From Cognatiyoonia koreensis (GTDB lineage Bacteria > Pseudomonadota > Alphaproteobacteria > Rhodobacterales > Rhodobacteraceae), in contig NZ_FOIZ01000001.1 of NCBI RefSeq assembly GCF_900109295.1, positions 1,674,001 through 1,738,000 of the forward strand: DNA of 64,000 nucleotides, in the 5' to 3' direction. The notes beneath the pieces are model-generated. The model worked only from the letters and a program-made list of their open reading frames with translations, ran no database searches and was not told the DNA's origin. The position numbers and the translations under genes were made by a program. Below, in pieces: positions 43,635 through 52,711 of the stretch. The number at the start of each line of letters is the position of its first letter. The first letter of the stretch is position 1.

Positions 43635-44915
43635 ATGAAGTATATGCTAACCTACGACCTGATGGAAAGTATGCGCAATACTAACCAATGGTTGGGGGCC
43701 ACCGCACGCGCCTACGCAAGCTATCCAATAATGTCTTGGGGCGCGAACCCCACGATTGACTGGCTCAAGGCGTGGGGCGAGGTGACAGAGCGCACTTTCA
43801 GCCGCATGGTCGTCAAGCCGGACTGGGGCATCCCGTCTGTTTCTATGGAAGATGGTAAAGACCACGACGTAAAGGTCGAGATGGTTCTGGAACGCGACTT
43901 CGGTGATCTGATCCATTTCAAGGTCGTCGGACGTCAGCCTATGGCACGCCGCGTGCTTTTGGTCGCACCGATGTCGGGCCACTACGCTACACTGCTGCGC
44001 AAAACAGTGATGAGCCTCCTGCCCGACTGCGACGTGTTTATCACCGATTGGCACAATGCCCGTGACATCCCGGTCAGCGCTGGCAAGTTCGACGTTGAGG
44101 ACTACACACTTTATCTTGTCGACTTCATGAAAAAGCTCGGCAGTGATATTCACGTGGTCGCCGTCTGCCAGCCTGTCCCTCTCGCTTTGGCCGCCACGGC
44201 ATATCTTGCCGAAGAAGACCCGACCGCTCAGCCCCGTTCATTGACGTTGATCGGCGGACCGGTCGACCCAGAGGCGAACCACACCGAAGTCACAGACTTT
44301 GGCCGGTCAGTCACCATGGGCCAGCTGGAAGAAACAATGATTCAGCGCGTCGGCTTCAAATACGCAGGCGTCGGCCGGATGGTCTATCCGGGGCTGCTAC
44401 AGCTTGCATCATTCATTTCGATGAATGGCGAAACGCACGCCAACGCGTTCCGTGACCAGATCATCCGCACCGCCAAGGGCGAAGCCGCGGATCATGACAA
44501 GCACAACACCTTTTACGACGAATACCTTGCGGTCATGGACATGACGGCGGAGTTCTATCTTTCGACGGTGCAGCGCATTTTCAAAGACCGCGATATTGCG
44601 CGCAACGCTTTCGTCGTCGACGGCCGTCCCGTCGACATTTCAAAGATCACGACTGTCGCAGTCAAGATCGTCGAAGGCGAAAAAGATGATATCTCAGCCC
44701 CGGGCCAATGCCTTGCAGCACTTGGGCTGCTGACCGGCCTGCCGGAAAGCAAGAAAGCCGCACACCTTGAACCGGGTGCGGGTCACTACGGTATCTTTGC
44801 TGGTGGTAAGTGGCGCCGCAACATCCGCCCGCTGGTGCTCGACTTCATCGACGCCAACAGCGATGTGCCCAAACCGGCACGCCGCAAAAGCGGCAAGGTC
44901 GTCGCACTGAAATAG
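43635..44915 (+). CDS. phaZ: Intracellular polyhydroxybutyrate depolymerase
   Basis: 426 aa. It mobilises stored PHB. Catalytic Cys is in VVAVCQPVPLALAATAYL, and RVLLVAPMSGHYATLLRKTVMSLL plus FITDWHNARDIP are typical of the PhaZ1 group. A His in LEPGAGHYGIFAGGKWR completes the triad. The ATG at 43635 has GGGAG about 10 nt upstream; the open frame before it passes through the operator. It diverges from phaC. A 9-bp hairpin overlaps the stop codon. Confidence 0.94.
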   Translation: MKYMLTYDLMESMRNTNQWLGATARAYASYPIMSWGANPTIDWLKAWGEVTERTFSRMVVKPDWGIPSVSMEDGKDHDVKVEMVLERDFGDLIHFKVVGRQPMARRVLLVAPMSGHYATLLRKTVMSLLPDCDVFITDWHNARDIPVSAGKFDVEDYTLYLVDFMKKLGSDIHVVAVCQPVPLALAATAYLAEEDPTAQPRSLTLIGGPVDPEANHTEVTDFGRSVTMGQLEETMIQRVGFKYAGVGRMVYPGLLQLASFISMNGETHANAFRDQIIRTAKGEAADHDKHNTFYDEYLAVMDMTAEFYLSTVQRIFKDRDIARNAFVVDGRPVDISKITTVAVKIVEGEKDDISAPGQCLAALGLLTGLPESKKAAHLEPGAGHYGIFAGGKWRRNIRPLVLDFIDANSDVPKPARRKSGKVVALK

Positions 44916-44935
44916 GACGCGCAGCCGCGCGTCCT
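44914..44935. terminator. Hairpin at the phaZ stop codon
   Basis: AGGACGCGC (44914-44922) and GCGCGTCCT (44927-44935) pair perfectly around AGCC. The first arm includes the last two bases of the stop codon. It lies between convergent phaZ and hydrolase genes. No T-run. Confidence 0.55.
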
Positions 44936-44952
44936 GCCCCAAACAGATTGAC

Positions 44953-45666
44953 CTACCGCAGCACCAGCGGTTGACGCATCCATGTTCGCAGGACGTGGTT
45001 GGTCAGCTCTGGCTGTTCCAGCGTTGGCAGATGCCCTGCGCCCGGAATAATCTCCAGCTTGGCGTAAGGCACGAGTTCGGCCAGAAACTCGTGACGGCGG
45101 GGCGGCAGCAAGCTGTCCTCTGCCCCGCAGACGACAAGTGTGGGCTGTTTGACGTTGCGCAGGGTACTTTGCTGATCTTTGCGTTTTTGCATGGCACGCG
45201 CCTGGCGCACGTAACCCTCGGCGCTGACGGCCTGCCCCATCGACGTTATCAGATTGGTGATACGCACGCGCTCTGGTCCTTCGGCCAGCCAATTGGGATT
45301 CATTTCCTGGTGGATCACATCACCAAAACGCCCCGACCGCGCCGCAACGATCAATGGCTCTCGGGCAGAGGCAGCTTGCGGGGTCTCTCCTTGGGCCGAC
45401 GCGGAAATCAGTGCGATGCGGGTGATGCGGTCCGGTTGGCGGCGCAGCATTTCAAGCGCGACAGCCCCGCCCATTGACATGCCCGCGAGCGCGAATTTCG
45501 CGGGTGCGGCCCCGAGTATGTTGCTGGCAATCTCTTCGATCCGCTCGCCCGTGGATGTAGGTGCAAACATAACCGGCGTATCAAGTGACAGGTCTTCGAA
45601 TTGGGGGGCGAACACGCGTGCGTCGCATAGCATCGGGGGTATCAGAACCAGTGGTTCATTGCTCAT
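44953..45666 (-). CDS. Alpha/beta hydrolase
   Basis: 237 aa. Nucleophile elbow FALAGMSMGGAVALEML (Ser in GMSMGG), acid Asp in LVVCGAEDSLLPPRR and His in IIPGAGHLPTLEQPE form the triad. The ATG at 45666 starts MSNEPLVLIPPMLCDARVFAPQ; the frame upstream is discarded as it overlaps the neighbouring transporter end. Substrate unknown; closeness to phaZ suggests but does not show a hydroxyacid ester role. Confidence 0.87.
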   Translation of the reverse strand: MSNEPLVLIPPMLCDARVFAPQFEDLSLDTPVMFAPTSTGERIEEIASNILGAAPAKFALAGMSMGGAVALEMLRRQPDRITRIALISASAQGETPQAASAREPLIVAARSGRFGDVIHQEMNPNWLAEGPERVRITNLITSMGQAVSAEGYVRQARAMQKRKDQQSTLRNVKQPTLVVCGAEDSLLPPRRHEFLAELVPYAKLEIIPGAGHLPTLEQPELTNHVLRTWMRQPLVLR

Positions 45667-45724
45667 GTTCTGCCTCTGCTCTTTTTCCCCGCAGATTACA
45701 GAGACAGCCCTTGCGTGCAAGGCA

Positions 45725-47071
45725 TCATGTCGCGAATTGGGCCAAGACTCGCCGCTGCATGGGAAGATAAACCAGCGCCAGTGCCGCGAGTGACACGAGC
45801 AGGATGAGCACTGGCAGGAGCGTGATAGCCCACTGCAACTGCCCCAATGCCTCTGGCGTCTGTATCGCCTGTCCTTCGGTGGTTTCCTGCCAACCCGCTG
45901 CGGCAAGGATCAGCCCCAAAAGCGCCGGTGCGATCGCATTGGCAAGCTTCTGCCCGAACAGCCAGATTGCGGAAAACGCGCCTTCGATTGCGGCGCCAGT
46001 TCTCGCGCGGGTGACGTCCATCAGGTCGGGGTAAATCGCCCAGGGGATTTGTTGATAGGATCCATTTGTCATGCCTGCCAGCACGAACAGCCCCGCGATG
46101 GCCGTCACGTTCACGGACGGTAGGCTGGCATTCAGGAAATAAAGCAGAACAGCATAAAGCCCGAGCCCGACCAGCAGCGCGTTCACCTTGCCAATTCGAT
46201 GGGACAAAAGCACCCAGATTGCCTGACTAAGGATAGAGCCCAGCACAAAGGCCGCAAACATCAGGCTCAGCGTGCTCAACGCTCCAGCTGCACCGGACAA
46301 CATCGTATCACCGCTATCGACGATCAGGTAAGTCGCTGCAAACGGCAGCCCCGCCGTGATGAGCGCAATCGCAAGCGTCATCAAACCATAAAGCAAAGCC
46401 AATACGATAAAGGGCTTGTTCGAGAACACCAACGCAAACATGCCGCCAAGGCTTTCACCGCTGGCTTCAGCACGAGGCGCGTTGCGCGTGGCAAACAGCG
46501 ACAGCCAGATCGCCCCGACAATCAACGGGCAAACTATCAGTGCTGCCATCGCATAACCCAATGACCCGGCAAAGGCAGGGATCATCGCCCCACCGATAAG
46601 AATGCCAAGACTGGCGAAACCCATCCGCCAGCCGGTCATCGTAGATCGTTCGCGGCGGTCCTGTGTGATTTCGCCTGCTTGCGCACTGTAGGGGATGGCA
46701 ACCATCGTAAAACCGATGGTGGCAAGCCCGAAAAACGCAATCACCCAAATCAGGTTTCCGGCCATACCGTATCCCGCAGGCACGGCAAAAAGACCTACCA
46801 TCCCCGCACACATCACCAGCGCACCAAAGAACATCCAAGGCGCACGGCGGCCATGCCTGCTGATGGTGCGATCGCTAAAGTAGCCAATCAGAGGATCGGT
46901 GATCATATCAAAAACAAGCACACCGGTTGTCACAAAACCTGCGATGCCAACCGGCACGCCAAGGTAAGCTGTCAGGTAATTCAGGATCAAAAGCTGTTTG
47001 ACCACGACAAAGACAACAATGCCCATGTCCGCAAGGCCCCAGCCCGCCTTCTGCCCTAGAGAAAGTGCCAT
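45725..47071 (-). CDS. MFS transporter of the GPH (glycoside-pentoside-hexuronide:cation) type
   Basis: 448 aa with about twelve membrane spans. The segment DMITDPLIGYFSDRTISRHGRRAPWMFFGAL is the GPH/MelB loop 2-3 signature (D...DPxxGxxSD...GRRxPW), and SAQAGEITQDRRERSTMTGWRMGFASLG is the matching motif in the middle of the protein. It would import a sugar or glycoside with a cation. Start ATG has GGGGGG upstream. Substrate unknown; no catabolic sugar genes are adjacent. Confidence 0.9.
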   Translation of the reverse strand: MALSLGQKAGWGLADMGIVVFVVVKQLLILNYLTAYLGVPVGIAGFVTTGVLVFDMITDPLIGYFSDRTISRHGRRAPWMFFGALVMCAGMVGLFAVPAGYGMAGNLIWVIAFFGLATIGFTMVAIPYSAQAGEITQDRRERSTMTGWRMGFASLGILIGGAMIPAFAGSLGYAMAALIVCPLIVGAIWLSLFATRNAPRAEASGESLGGMFALVFSNKPFIVLALLYGLMTLAIALITAGLPFAATYLIVDSGDTMLSGAAGALSTLSLMFAAFVLGSILSQAIWVLLSHRIGKVNALLVGLGLYAVLLYFLNASLPSVNVTAIAGLFVLAGMTNGSYQQIPWAIYPDLMDVTRARTGAAIEGAFSAIWLFGQKLANAIAPALLGLILAAAGWQETTEGQAIQTPEALGQLQWAITLLPVLILLVSLAALALVYLPMQRRVLAQFAT

Positions 47072-47137
47072 GCGTGTCCCCCCGCTTTTGGCGGACGTTA
47101 AAGGGCAACCAACAATTTCAGAAAGCGAAACGTCGCG

Positions 47138-47647
47138 TCAGACGCAATTCGCATACTGATACGAAAACATGACCCAGCCGATGGTGACATAAGCCTGCGT
47201 CGCCAGTCCCACGGTCAGCGCCACGATCGGTATCACACGGCGGGCGCGAAAAAAGAACAGCATCAGCGCCACGATCAGGCATATCGCTGCAAACAGGAAC
47301 GTCACACCGAAATAGCCGGCAGCAAGCAACCATTGCCCATTGTAGTCGAACACCAGTTGCGGGTCGTAAATGCGCATTGCAACCACGGCCATCCACGCCA
47401 GAACGCAAAACAACGCCCCGCCAGTTGCCCACATCGCGTTTCTTCGCGAGGCGCGCAGCCTTAAGGCGATTGCAATCAGCGCCAGTGCAGCGAGACACAA
47501 AGCTACAGTCGTCCAATCAAAACCGGGCATCGTCGGAAAATCAGAAGGTGGGAAGATGTCATCTGGAAAGGGCGACTCTCTCGACCCTGTGTCACCACAG
47601 TTCAGCACATCAATTGGCATGAACTGCCGCAATAGCGCTGCCGTCAT
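47138..47647 (-). CDS. Four-span membrane protein, unknown function
   Basis: 169 aa. Four hydrophobic segments lie after a periplasmic-looking N-terminus rich in Pro, Asp and Ser (GDTGSRESPFPDDIFPPSDF). Its ATG at 47647 overlaps the stop of the upstream membrane gene by 4 bp (ATGA), so both are made together, likely as partners. No family recognised. Confidence 0.72.
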   Translation of the reverse strand: MTAALLRQFMPIDVLNCGDTGSRESPFPDDIFPPSDFPTMPGFDWTTVALCLAALALIAIALRLRASRRNAMWATGGALFCVLAWMAVVAMRIYDPQLVFDYNGQWLLAAGYFGVTFLFAAICLIVALMLFFFRARRVIPIVALTVGLATQAYVTIGWVMFSYQYANCV

Positions 47648-48159
47648 AGGCACTGCCAGACAGCCGCACTGAAAAAGGTCCAGCAAACCGCCATGACGGT
47701 TACGCTGCCGGTGGACAGCAACATCAGGTTACGCTCTGTCTCCCAGCCGACTTCCCGCCAAACAAGGATGAAAGACACAAACAACATCGCAAAGACGCCC
47801 AGCAGATAGAAACTGAATTCGCCCACTGCGATGAAGTAGTTTCCGCCGTTCAGGAAGGTCTCGAAACTGGGTGTGTTCTGATAGACGTCGTTGGCCTGAT
47901 AGCCCAGAAACGCTGTAACACAGACGAAAGACACCGCGATCAGCATCATGGGGACGGTCTTCGCAACCTCGCGCCACCAAAGCACCGTCGCCATTAGCAT
48001 CGACGCGGCGGCCATGCAGATCAGGAACAGCGGAATTGTAACCGGACGCACCTCTTGCAAGGTATCCTGACGCGCCCAAGGGTCAGCAAGCAGCCCCGGC
48101 GCATGACATCCCTGAAATGCGAACAACAGGAACGTCGGAACTGTATCGGTGGCTTCCAT
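47644..48159 (-). CDS. Four-span membrane protein, unknown function
   Basis: 171 aa. The N-terminal about 40 residues are hydrophilic with two Cys-containing turns (FQGCHAPGLLADPW) and are followed by four hydrophobic segments. It begins 7 bp after the end of the upstream hydrolase gene and is translationally coupled to the next membrane gene by a 4-bp overlap. The set hydrolase-membrane-membrane forms one operon with the MFS gene upstream. No family recognised. Confidence 0.7.
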   Translation of the reverse strand: MEATDTVPTFLLFAFQGCHAPGLLADPWARQDTLQEVRPVTIPLFLICMAAASMLMATVLWWREVAKTVPMMLIAVSFVCVTAFLGYQANDVYQNTPSFETFLNGGNYFIAVGEFSFYLLGVFAMLFVSFILVWREVGWETERNLMLLSTGSVTVMAVCWTFFSAAVWQCL

Positions 48160-48165
48160 GGGTTG

Positions 48166-48906
48166 TCAGGTCCGGGCTATGACCTCTTCTACCGAGGCCG
48201 TGATCAATGCCAAACATGTATCATCTGAAAACCGGTGGTCAGCCCCATCGACCAGTGTCAGGCGCATATCGGGACTTTCGGCGTGTTCCAAAAGCCGCAA
48301 TGCCACAGTCATTTTCACATCCTCATCCGCCGTTCCCTGCAAAAAGCGCACAGGGAAATCCAATGTCAGCGGCGCGCGCAAGACAAGCCGGTCGCGCCCT
48401 TCTTCGATCAGACGCCGCGTGATGATGTAGGGATCGCCGTAATCGGATGGCAGCGCGATCTGCCCGTCGTCCATCAACTGGCGACGCTGCTCATCGCTTG
48501 CATCTGCCCACATGCTGTCTTCGGTGAAATCGGGGGCAGCAGCAATCGTGACAAGGCCTGCAATCCTCTCAGGCATCTCGCGTGCCACCAGAAGCGAGAT
48601 CCAACCGCCCATGGACGAGCCGACCAGAATGATTGGCCCGGCAAGCAATCCAATGGCAGCACAGGCGTCCTCGAACCAGTCACCGATGGACCCGTCCACA
48701 AAGGCTTCACTGCTTTCGCCGTGACCTGAATAGTCGAATCGCAGAAATGCACGGCCCGATTTCTGCGCCCAGTCTTCCAGATAGACCGCTTTCGTGCCGC
48801 CCATGTCGGATTTGAACCCGCCCAGAAAGACGACAGCAGGCCCCGTCCCGTCCGTCAGATGATAAGCAATCTTGCGCCCCTGTGGCGTGTTAAGAAATTC
48901 AGCCAT
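48166..48906 (-). CDS. Alpha/beta hydrolase
   Basis: 246 aa. Nucleophile elbow VGSSMGGWISLL (Ser in GSSMGG), acid Asp in FLQGTADEDVKM and His in DGADHRFSD. The overall form (FLGGFKSDMGGTKAVYLEDW, FDYSGHGESS) is like ABHD10/palmitoyl-thioesterase-type hydrolases in alphaproteobacteria. Start ATG 48906 overlaps the MFS gene end by 8 bp, so the two are coupled. Substrate unknown. Confidence 0.88.
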   Translation of the reverse strand: MAEFLNTPQGRKIAYHLTDGTGPAVVFLGGFKSDMGGTKAVYLEDWAQKSGRAFLRFDYSGHGESSEAFVDGSIGDWFEDACAAIGLLAGPIILVGSSMGGWISLLVAREMPERIAGLVTIAAAPDFTEDSMWADASDEQRRQLMDDGQIALPSDYGDPYIITRRLIEEGRDRLVLRAPLTLDFPVRFLQGTADEDVKMTVALRLLEHAESPDMRLTLVDGADHRFSDDTCLALITASVEEVIART

Positions 48907-50173
48907 CCTGTACCTCGTCCAGACCACGGGCCAACCCCGCACCGCCAAGACACATCACAGCAAACACCCCGATGACAAGGGGGACATTGATCGTGGCCAG
49001 ACTGGCAAATGCAGCCCCTGCCGCGATCAGAGCCAGCCCGACCAGCGTATTTGACACAGCAGTAAAGGCGGCGCGCTGGTCTTCGGGGGCCATGTCGACC
49101 AAATGGGTGGACCGACCCTGCCGAACCCCGTGATAAGAGATCATCAGTCCGAACAAGAGAGCTGGCACCAAAAACGGCGTATTCGCCCAGTCGAGCAGAC
49201 CGACGAGGGCCACTGCCGAAAGGATGGCCCCACCCGCGAGACCGGACAGTTGCAAAACCACGCGCGACGAGCGGTCCGACAAACGCCCCCAGACATAGGA
49301 GGATAGAAAAGACGCCGCAGACGAGGCCAGAACCATGACCCCCAACGCACCAAGCGCACCCTGCCCTTGCAGCATCACCAGATACGGCGGTGCCAGCGCC
49401 GTACCGACCAGCAAACTGCGCACGATGATAAAGCGGGTCAGCTGCGGATATTCACGCAACAATGCAAACTGCGCAGCACTTCCATCAGGTTCGGCTGGAT
49501 TATCTTCCTCGACCAAAGTCGCGAATATCGCTGACGCCATGATCCAGAACAGTGCGGCACAAAAGATTGCGCCGATGACCAAAACATAGCGATCGACCCA
49601 GCCAGTGATCAGCAACAGCGCGAACAGGATCACACCGGCGGATGCGACAGAACTTGCCGTCCCAGTGGCAGTGCCACGGCGCGCGGTGGCGACAGTCTTG
49701 CCCAGCACGTCCTTGTAGCTGGCTGAGCACACGGAACGCGCCAGTGCCAAAACGGCAAGCAATGCAACAACGACGATCCCCGCGGTGCGGCCTGACAGCG
49801 TCAGTCCTGCAACCGCGATACCAGCGGCACAGATGCCCTGCACAGCTACCCCACCGGCCCAAGCCCACTTGCGGCGATGCATCCGTGCGATTCGCGGTGC
49901 GGTGAAAATTTGCGGTAAAAGTGCAAGCGATTCCCGAACCGGGACAAGTAATCCAGTCCAGAATGCCCCTGCACCAAGGTGGGTCAGCAGCCATGACAGA
50001 ACGAGCTTGGGATCGATCAAGCCGTCTGCGATCTTGCTGCCGCTCAGGCTTAGAATATGTCGGATGAAATTCAGTGGTTCGGCCTTGATCGCCTTATCAG
50101 AAAGGCCTTTCGCCTGATCCGGGGTCTCAGTCAGCCCCTCGAATACCGCATCTGCAATCTTGGTCGATGACAT
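48899..50173 (-). CDS. MFS transporter
   Basis: 424 aa with a soluble N-terminal about 55 residues (DAVFEGLTETPDQAKGLSDKAIKAE) before some ten to twelve membrane spans. The extra N-terminal domain is unusual for MFS carriers. Motif-like loops RIARMHRRKWAWAGG and GRLSDRSSRVVLQLSG are consistent with the superfamily. Its start lies 101 bp from the divergent ArsR-SRPBCC regulator gene, so it is a likely target of that regulator. Substrate unknown. Confidence 0.85.
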   Translation of the reverse strand: MSSTKIADAVFEGLTETPDQAKGLSDKAIKAEPLNFIRHILSLSGSKIADGLIDPKLVLSWLLTHLGAGAFWTGLLVPVRESLALLPQIFTAPRIARMHRRKWAWAGGVAVQGICAAGIAVAGLTLSGRTAGIVVVALLAVLALARSVCSASYKDVLGKTVATARRGTATGTASSVASAGVILFALLLITGWVDRYVLVIGAIFCAALFWIMASAIFATLVEEDNPAEPDGSAAQFALLREYPQLTRFIIVRSLLVGTALAPPYLVMLQGQGALGALGVMVLASSAASFLSSYVWGRLSDRSSRVVLQLSGLAGGAILSAVALVGLLDWANTPFLVPALLFGLMISYHGVRQGRSTHLVDMAPEDQRAAFTAVSNTLVGLALIAAGAAFASLATINVPLVIGVFAVMCLGGAGLARGLDEVQDG

Positions 50174-50223
50174 GGAAAATCCCCTCTGGTCGTGATCAGG
50201 AACCTAGAGGCAATGTCCAGCTT

Positions 50224-50267
50224 GTCACGTTACCCTATTGTCACGTGACTACAAAGTCACCTATAGT
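50224..50267 (+). promoter_or_regulatory. Promoter with three GTCAC repeats at 16-bp spacing
   Basis: GTCAC occurs at 50224, 50240 (within the palindrome GTCACGTGAC) and 50256, spaced exactly 16 bp apart. A -35 TTGTCA (50238-50243) and -10 TATAGT (50262-50267) with an 18-bp spacer lie among them. Transcription would start at or next to the A of the ATG at 50275, giving a leaderless message. The likely binder is the ArsR-type protein encoded downstream; the MFS gene diverges from the same region. Confidence 0.68.
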
Positions 50268-50274
50268 GATCCGC

Positions 50275-51018
50275 ATGGATGCAATTTTCAAAGCCCTCAA
50301 CGATCCCGCCCGTCGCGACCTGCTCGACAGTTTGCGTCGAAAGGACGGGCAATCGCTTTCGGACCTCGAAACCGTGCTGTCGATGTCGCGCTTTGGCGTG
50401 ATGAAGCACCTCAAGGTCCTGGAAGAGGCCGGTCTGGTCCTTACCCGCAAGGAGGGCCGGTTCAAATACCACTATCTCAACATCGTTCCCTTGCAGGACG
50501 TTATGGACCGGTGGGCCGCACCATTTCTTCAGCGCCAAGCCCGCGCACTGACCGAATTGAAACAGAAACTAGAAAGAGACACGCATATGGGAAAACCTGA
50601 TTTCATGATGCAGACCTTCATCGGATGCACGCAGGACGCGCTTTGGGCGGCCTTGACCGAAGCCGACAAAATGGCCGCATATCACTTTGCCTGCAATGTG
50701 GTCGAAGGTAACGCGCTGGTCGATGAGGCCACGACATTCATCCGCCCGGATGGCAGCGCGATGCTGCGGCAGGTGACAACGGCGGTTGACCCGAAAACCC
50801 GGATCGCAATGACGTTTGAGCCACTTTTCATGGGCCCCGACGCCCCTGCGTCACACATGGTCTATCTCATCGAACCGCAGGGCGACATGTGCAAGCTGAC
50901 GATCGAACACTACGACATGGCCCCCGGTCAGGAAGGCTTTGCCGAAGGCTGGGCCCGTCTGGCGTCGTCACTGAAAACCTATCTCGAAACCGGAACCGGC
51001 CTCAAAGCCGCGATGTAA
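50275..51018 (+). CDS. ArsR-type winged-helix regulator fused to an SRPBCC (AHSA1-like) domain
   Basis: 247 aa. Residues 1-95 are an ArsR-like HTH (AIFKALNDPARRDLLDSLRR, MSRFGVMKHLKVLEEAGLV). Residues about 115-245 are a START-like SRPBCC/AHSA1 domain (FIGCTQDALWAALTEADKMA, HMVYLIEPQGDMCKLTIEHY). The fusion may sense a small hydrophobic ligand in the SRPBCC cavity. No metal-binding Cys pattern is seen in the HTH. The ATG at 50275 has no ribosome-binding site but sits 7 bp after a -10 box, implying a leaderless transcript. Followed by a MAPEG protein gene 17 bp on. Confidence 0.86.
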   Translation: MDAIFKALNDPARRDLLDSLRRKDGQSLSDLETVLSMSRFGVMKHLKVLEEAGLVLTRKEGRFKYHYLNIVPLQDVMDRWAAPFLQRQARALTELKQKLERDTHMGKPDFMMQTFIGCTQDALWAALTEADKMAAYHFACNVVEGNALVDEATTFIRPDGSAMLRQVTTAVDPKTRIAMTFEPLFMGPDAPASHMVYLIEPQGDMCKLTIEHYDMAPGQEGFAEGWARLASSLKTYLETGTGLKAAM

Positions 51019-51035
51019 TGTAAGGAGTTGATCCC

Positions 51036-51461
51036 ATGGATATTTTTCCAACCGAACTTGGCATTCTGACCTGCCTCGGCCTCTTGGCCGCATCGCTTTG
51101 GATTCCGTATATCGCAGGCGCGGCCAGTGCGAATTTGCCCGCCGATGCGCCTGACGGATTCACCCGGATCGCCAATCCGTTGCTGCACAAACCCTGGGTA
51201 CAGCGGGCCTATCGCGCCCACCTCAACCTGTTGGAACAACTCGTGCCATTTGCTCTGCTCGTCCTCCTTGTGGATCGGGTCAACGGGTTCAGCGCCCTGA
51301 CCTACTGGACCGCCATCGCCTTTTTCTGGCTGCGGGTCGCGCACGCGGTCGGCTACATCACAGGCTGGGCCGGTTTTCCGATCCGCCCCATAATTTTTAC
51401 ACTGGGATGGGTCTGCTGTTTGCTGATGGGATATGCGGTCTTTGCCGCACGGCTAGCCTGA
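51036..51461 (+). CDS. MAPEG-family membrane protein
   Basis: 141 aa with four predicted spans. LLHKPWVQRAYRAHLNLLEQLVPFALLVLLV shows the Arg-x-x-x-Asn/Glu pattern of MAPEG proteins, which in eukaryotes act in eicosanoid and glutathione metabolism; bacterial members mostly have unknown function. It follows the ArsR-SRPBCC gene by 17 bp with AAGGAG upstream, so the two are probably co-expressed. Confidence 0.85.
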   Translation: MDIFPTELGILTCLGLLAASLWIPYIAGAASANLPADAPDGFTRIANPLLHKPWVQRAYRAHLNLLEQLVPFALLVLLVDRVNGFSALTYWTAIAFFWLRVAHAVGYITGWAGFPIRPIIFTLGWVCCLLMGYAVFAARLA

Positions 51462-51511
51462 TCACATCAATAGCCACCGCCGGATGTCCAGCGGTGGCTT
51501 TGCATCTCAAG

Positions 51512-52204
51512 TTATTTGTCGCCAATCGCAGTGATGCTGACGAAGCCAGTCTCGGCATTGTCTAGCTGCAACGTATCGGCCGCGAAAATTTCGACAATAT
51601 CTTCGTCAGGACCAAAGAATTCCGCTTCACCTGCCAGGTTTTGCAATGTCAGTGTGTTCCCGGCCTGATCGCTCAGGTGACCAGAGATGCCGACTGCAAG
51701 CAAATCTGAAAAAACCGGATCTGGACCACGCGCCTCGAAATCAAGCGTGCCGGAAACCGCCCCCCCGCTTTCAATCTGCTTGATGTCAAAGTCGTCTTCG
51801 TCGGTATCGATACCAAATATCTCAGACGCATTCGCGATCTCGATAAAATCCGTCGCAGAACCGTTCAGTTCGCCACGCTGAAAATCGACATCTGCCTCGA
51901 ACGACCCAACGGCGATCGAGTCAACGGACGTGTCTGCGCCCTCGTCAGAAGGATCACCTGTTCCGACCACGACCAGCGACACCCCGGAGTAGCTCGCGTC
52001 GCCGTTATCCGGTAACGCGCCAAATTCGTCATCGTTGATGAATGTCTCGATCCGGTCAGAGATATCTTCACCGGTTGTCAGGAACGCCTGCAATTGCGCC
52101 GTCTGCTCAGGTGTTCCGGCATTGGTGTTCGAATTGGTCGAAGATCCACCACAGGCTGCGGTGAAAGCGATCGCGCCAAGCGGCAAAATTGTCGCAAGTT
52201 TCAT
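51512..52204 (-). CDS. TbpB-like small surface-type lipoprotein
   Basis: 230 aa. Signal MKLATILPLGAIAFTAAC with lipobox A-A-C, Cys18. A Ser/Asn-rich linker follows, then acidic beta-rich sequence with DASYSGVSLVVVG, FQRGELNGSATDFI, GGAVSGTLDFEARGPDP and GHLSDQAGNTLTLQNLAGEAEF. The order of short G-x-x-x-G/A strands with YSG and GxLxG motifs resembles the barrel lobe of transferrin-binding-protein-like lipoproteins. It is paralogous to the lipoprotein at 52712-53278. Ligand unknown. Confidence 0.78.
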   Translation of the reverse strand: MKLATILPLGAIAFTAACGGSSTNSNTNAGTPEQTAQLQAFLTTGEDISDRIETFINDDEFGALPDNGDASYSGVSLVVVGTGDPSDEGADTSVDSIAVGSFEADVDFQRGELNGSATDFIEIANASEIFGIDTDEDDFDIKQIESGGAVSGTLDFEARGPDPVFSDLLAVGISGHLSDQAGNTLTLQNLAGEAEFFGPDEDIVEIFAADTLQLDNAETGFVSITAIGDK

Positions 52205-52360
52205 AGGTCGTCCTTTTGTAGAATGAATGCAGCATACTAGAACAGCACGCGCGATTTCAGACTAAGCAAAGGGACGTTCGGGTCAACCTGATAGTGACGT
52301 AAAATCAATGTGTTACCAGAGAGCCACGCCAAATGGATGCGGCGAAGCAACAGGCGTCTT

Positions 52361-52666
52361 TCAGCCGCCGACGTAAACGTTCGCCTGCGGCCGATAGAAT
52401 ATCTTCTGGTGGTGCAAACGACCAAGAAGTTCCTCGTTCTCGCGTTGGTCCTGTTCGATTACACGGATGCTTTCGAAGTGGGCCGGATTCTGGTCTGACA
52501 AGGCAAGCCGCATGTTCGACAACTCCCGTCCGCGCGCGCGCAGCGCCTCTTCAATCAAGTCAACGTCATGAAGGCTTAGATCAAAAGAACGGTTGTAGCG
52601 CGGCATATCAATCCCCAGTTTTGCGACGTTTCCGATTGGAAACCTGATGTCGTATTTAAACGCCAT
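52361..52666 (-). CDS. Conserved small protein, unknown function
   Basis: 101 aa, hydrophilic and mainly helical: DLSLHDVDLIEEALRARGRELSN and FESIRVIEQDQRENEELLGRLHHQK look like a helical hairpin or short coiled coil. A Tyr/Arg-rich end (IFYRPQANVYVGG) follows. No signal peptide or membrane segment. It lies between two related lipoprotein genes on the same strand. No family is recognised, but codon use matches neighbours, so it is probably real. Confidence 0.7.
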   Translation of the reverse strand: MAFKYDIRFPIGNVAKLGIDMPRYNRSFDLSLHDVDLIEEALRARGRELSNMRLALSDQNPAHFESIRVIEQDQRENEELLGRLHHQKIFYRPQANVYVGG

Positions 52667-52711
52667 CAGGTCGCAGTCAACGTATATCTGGGTATACCGC
52701 GCAAGGGCACT

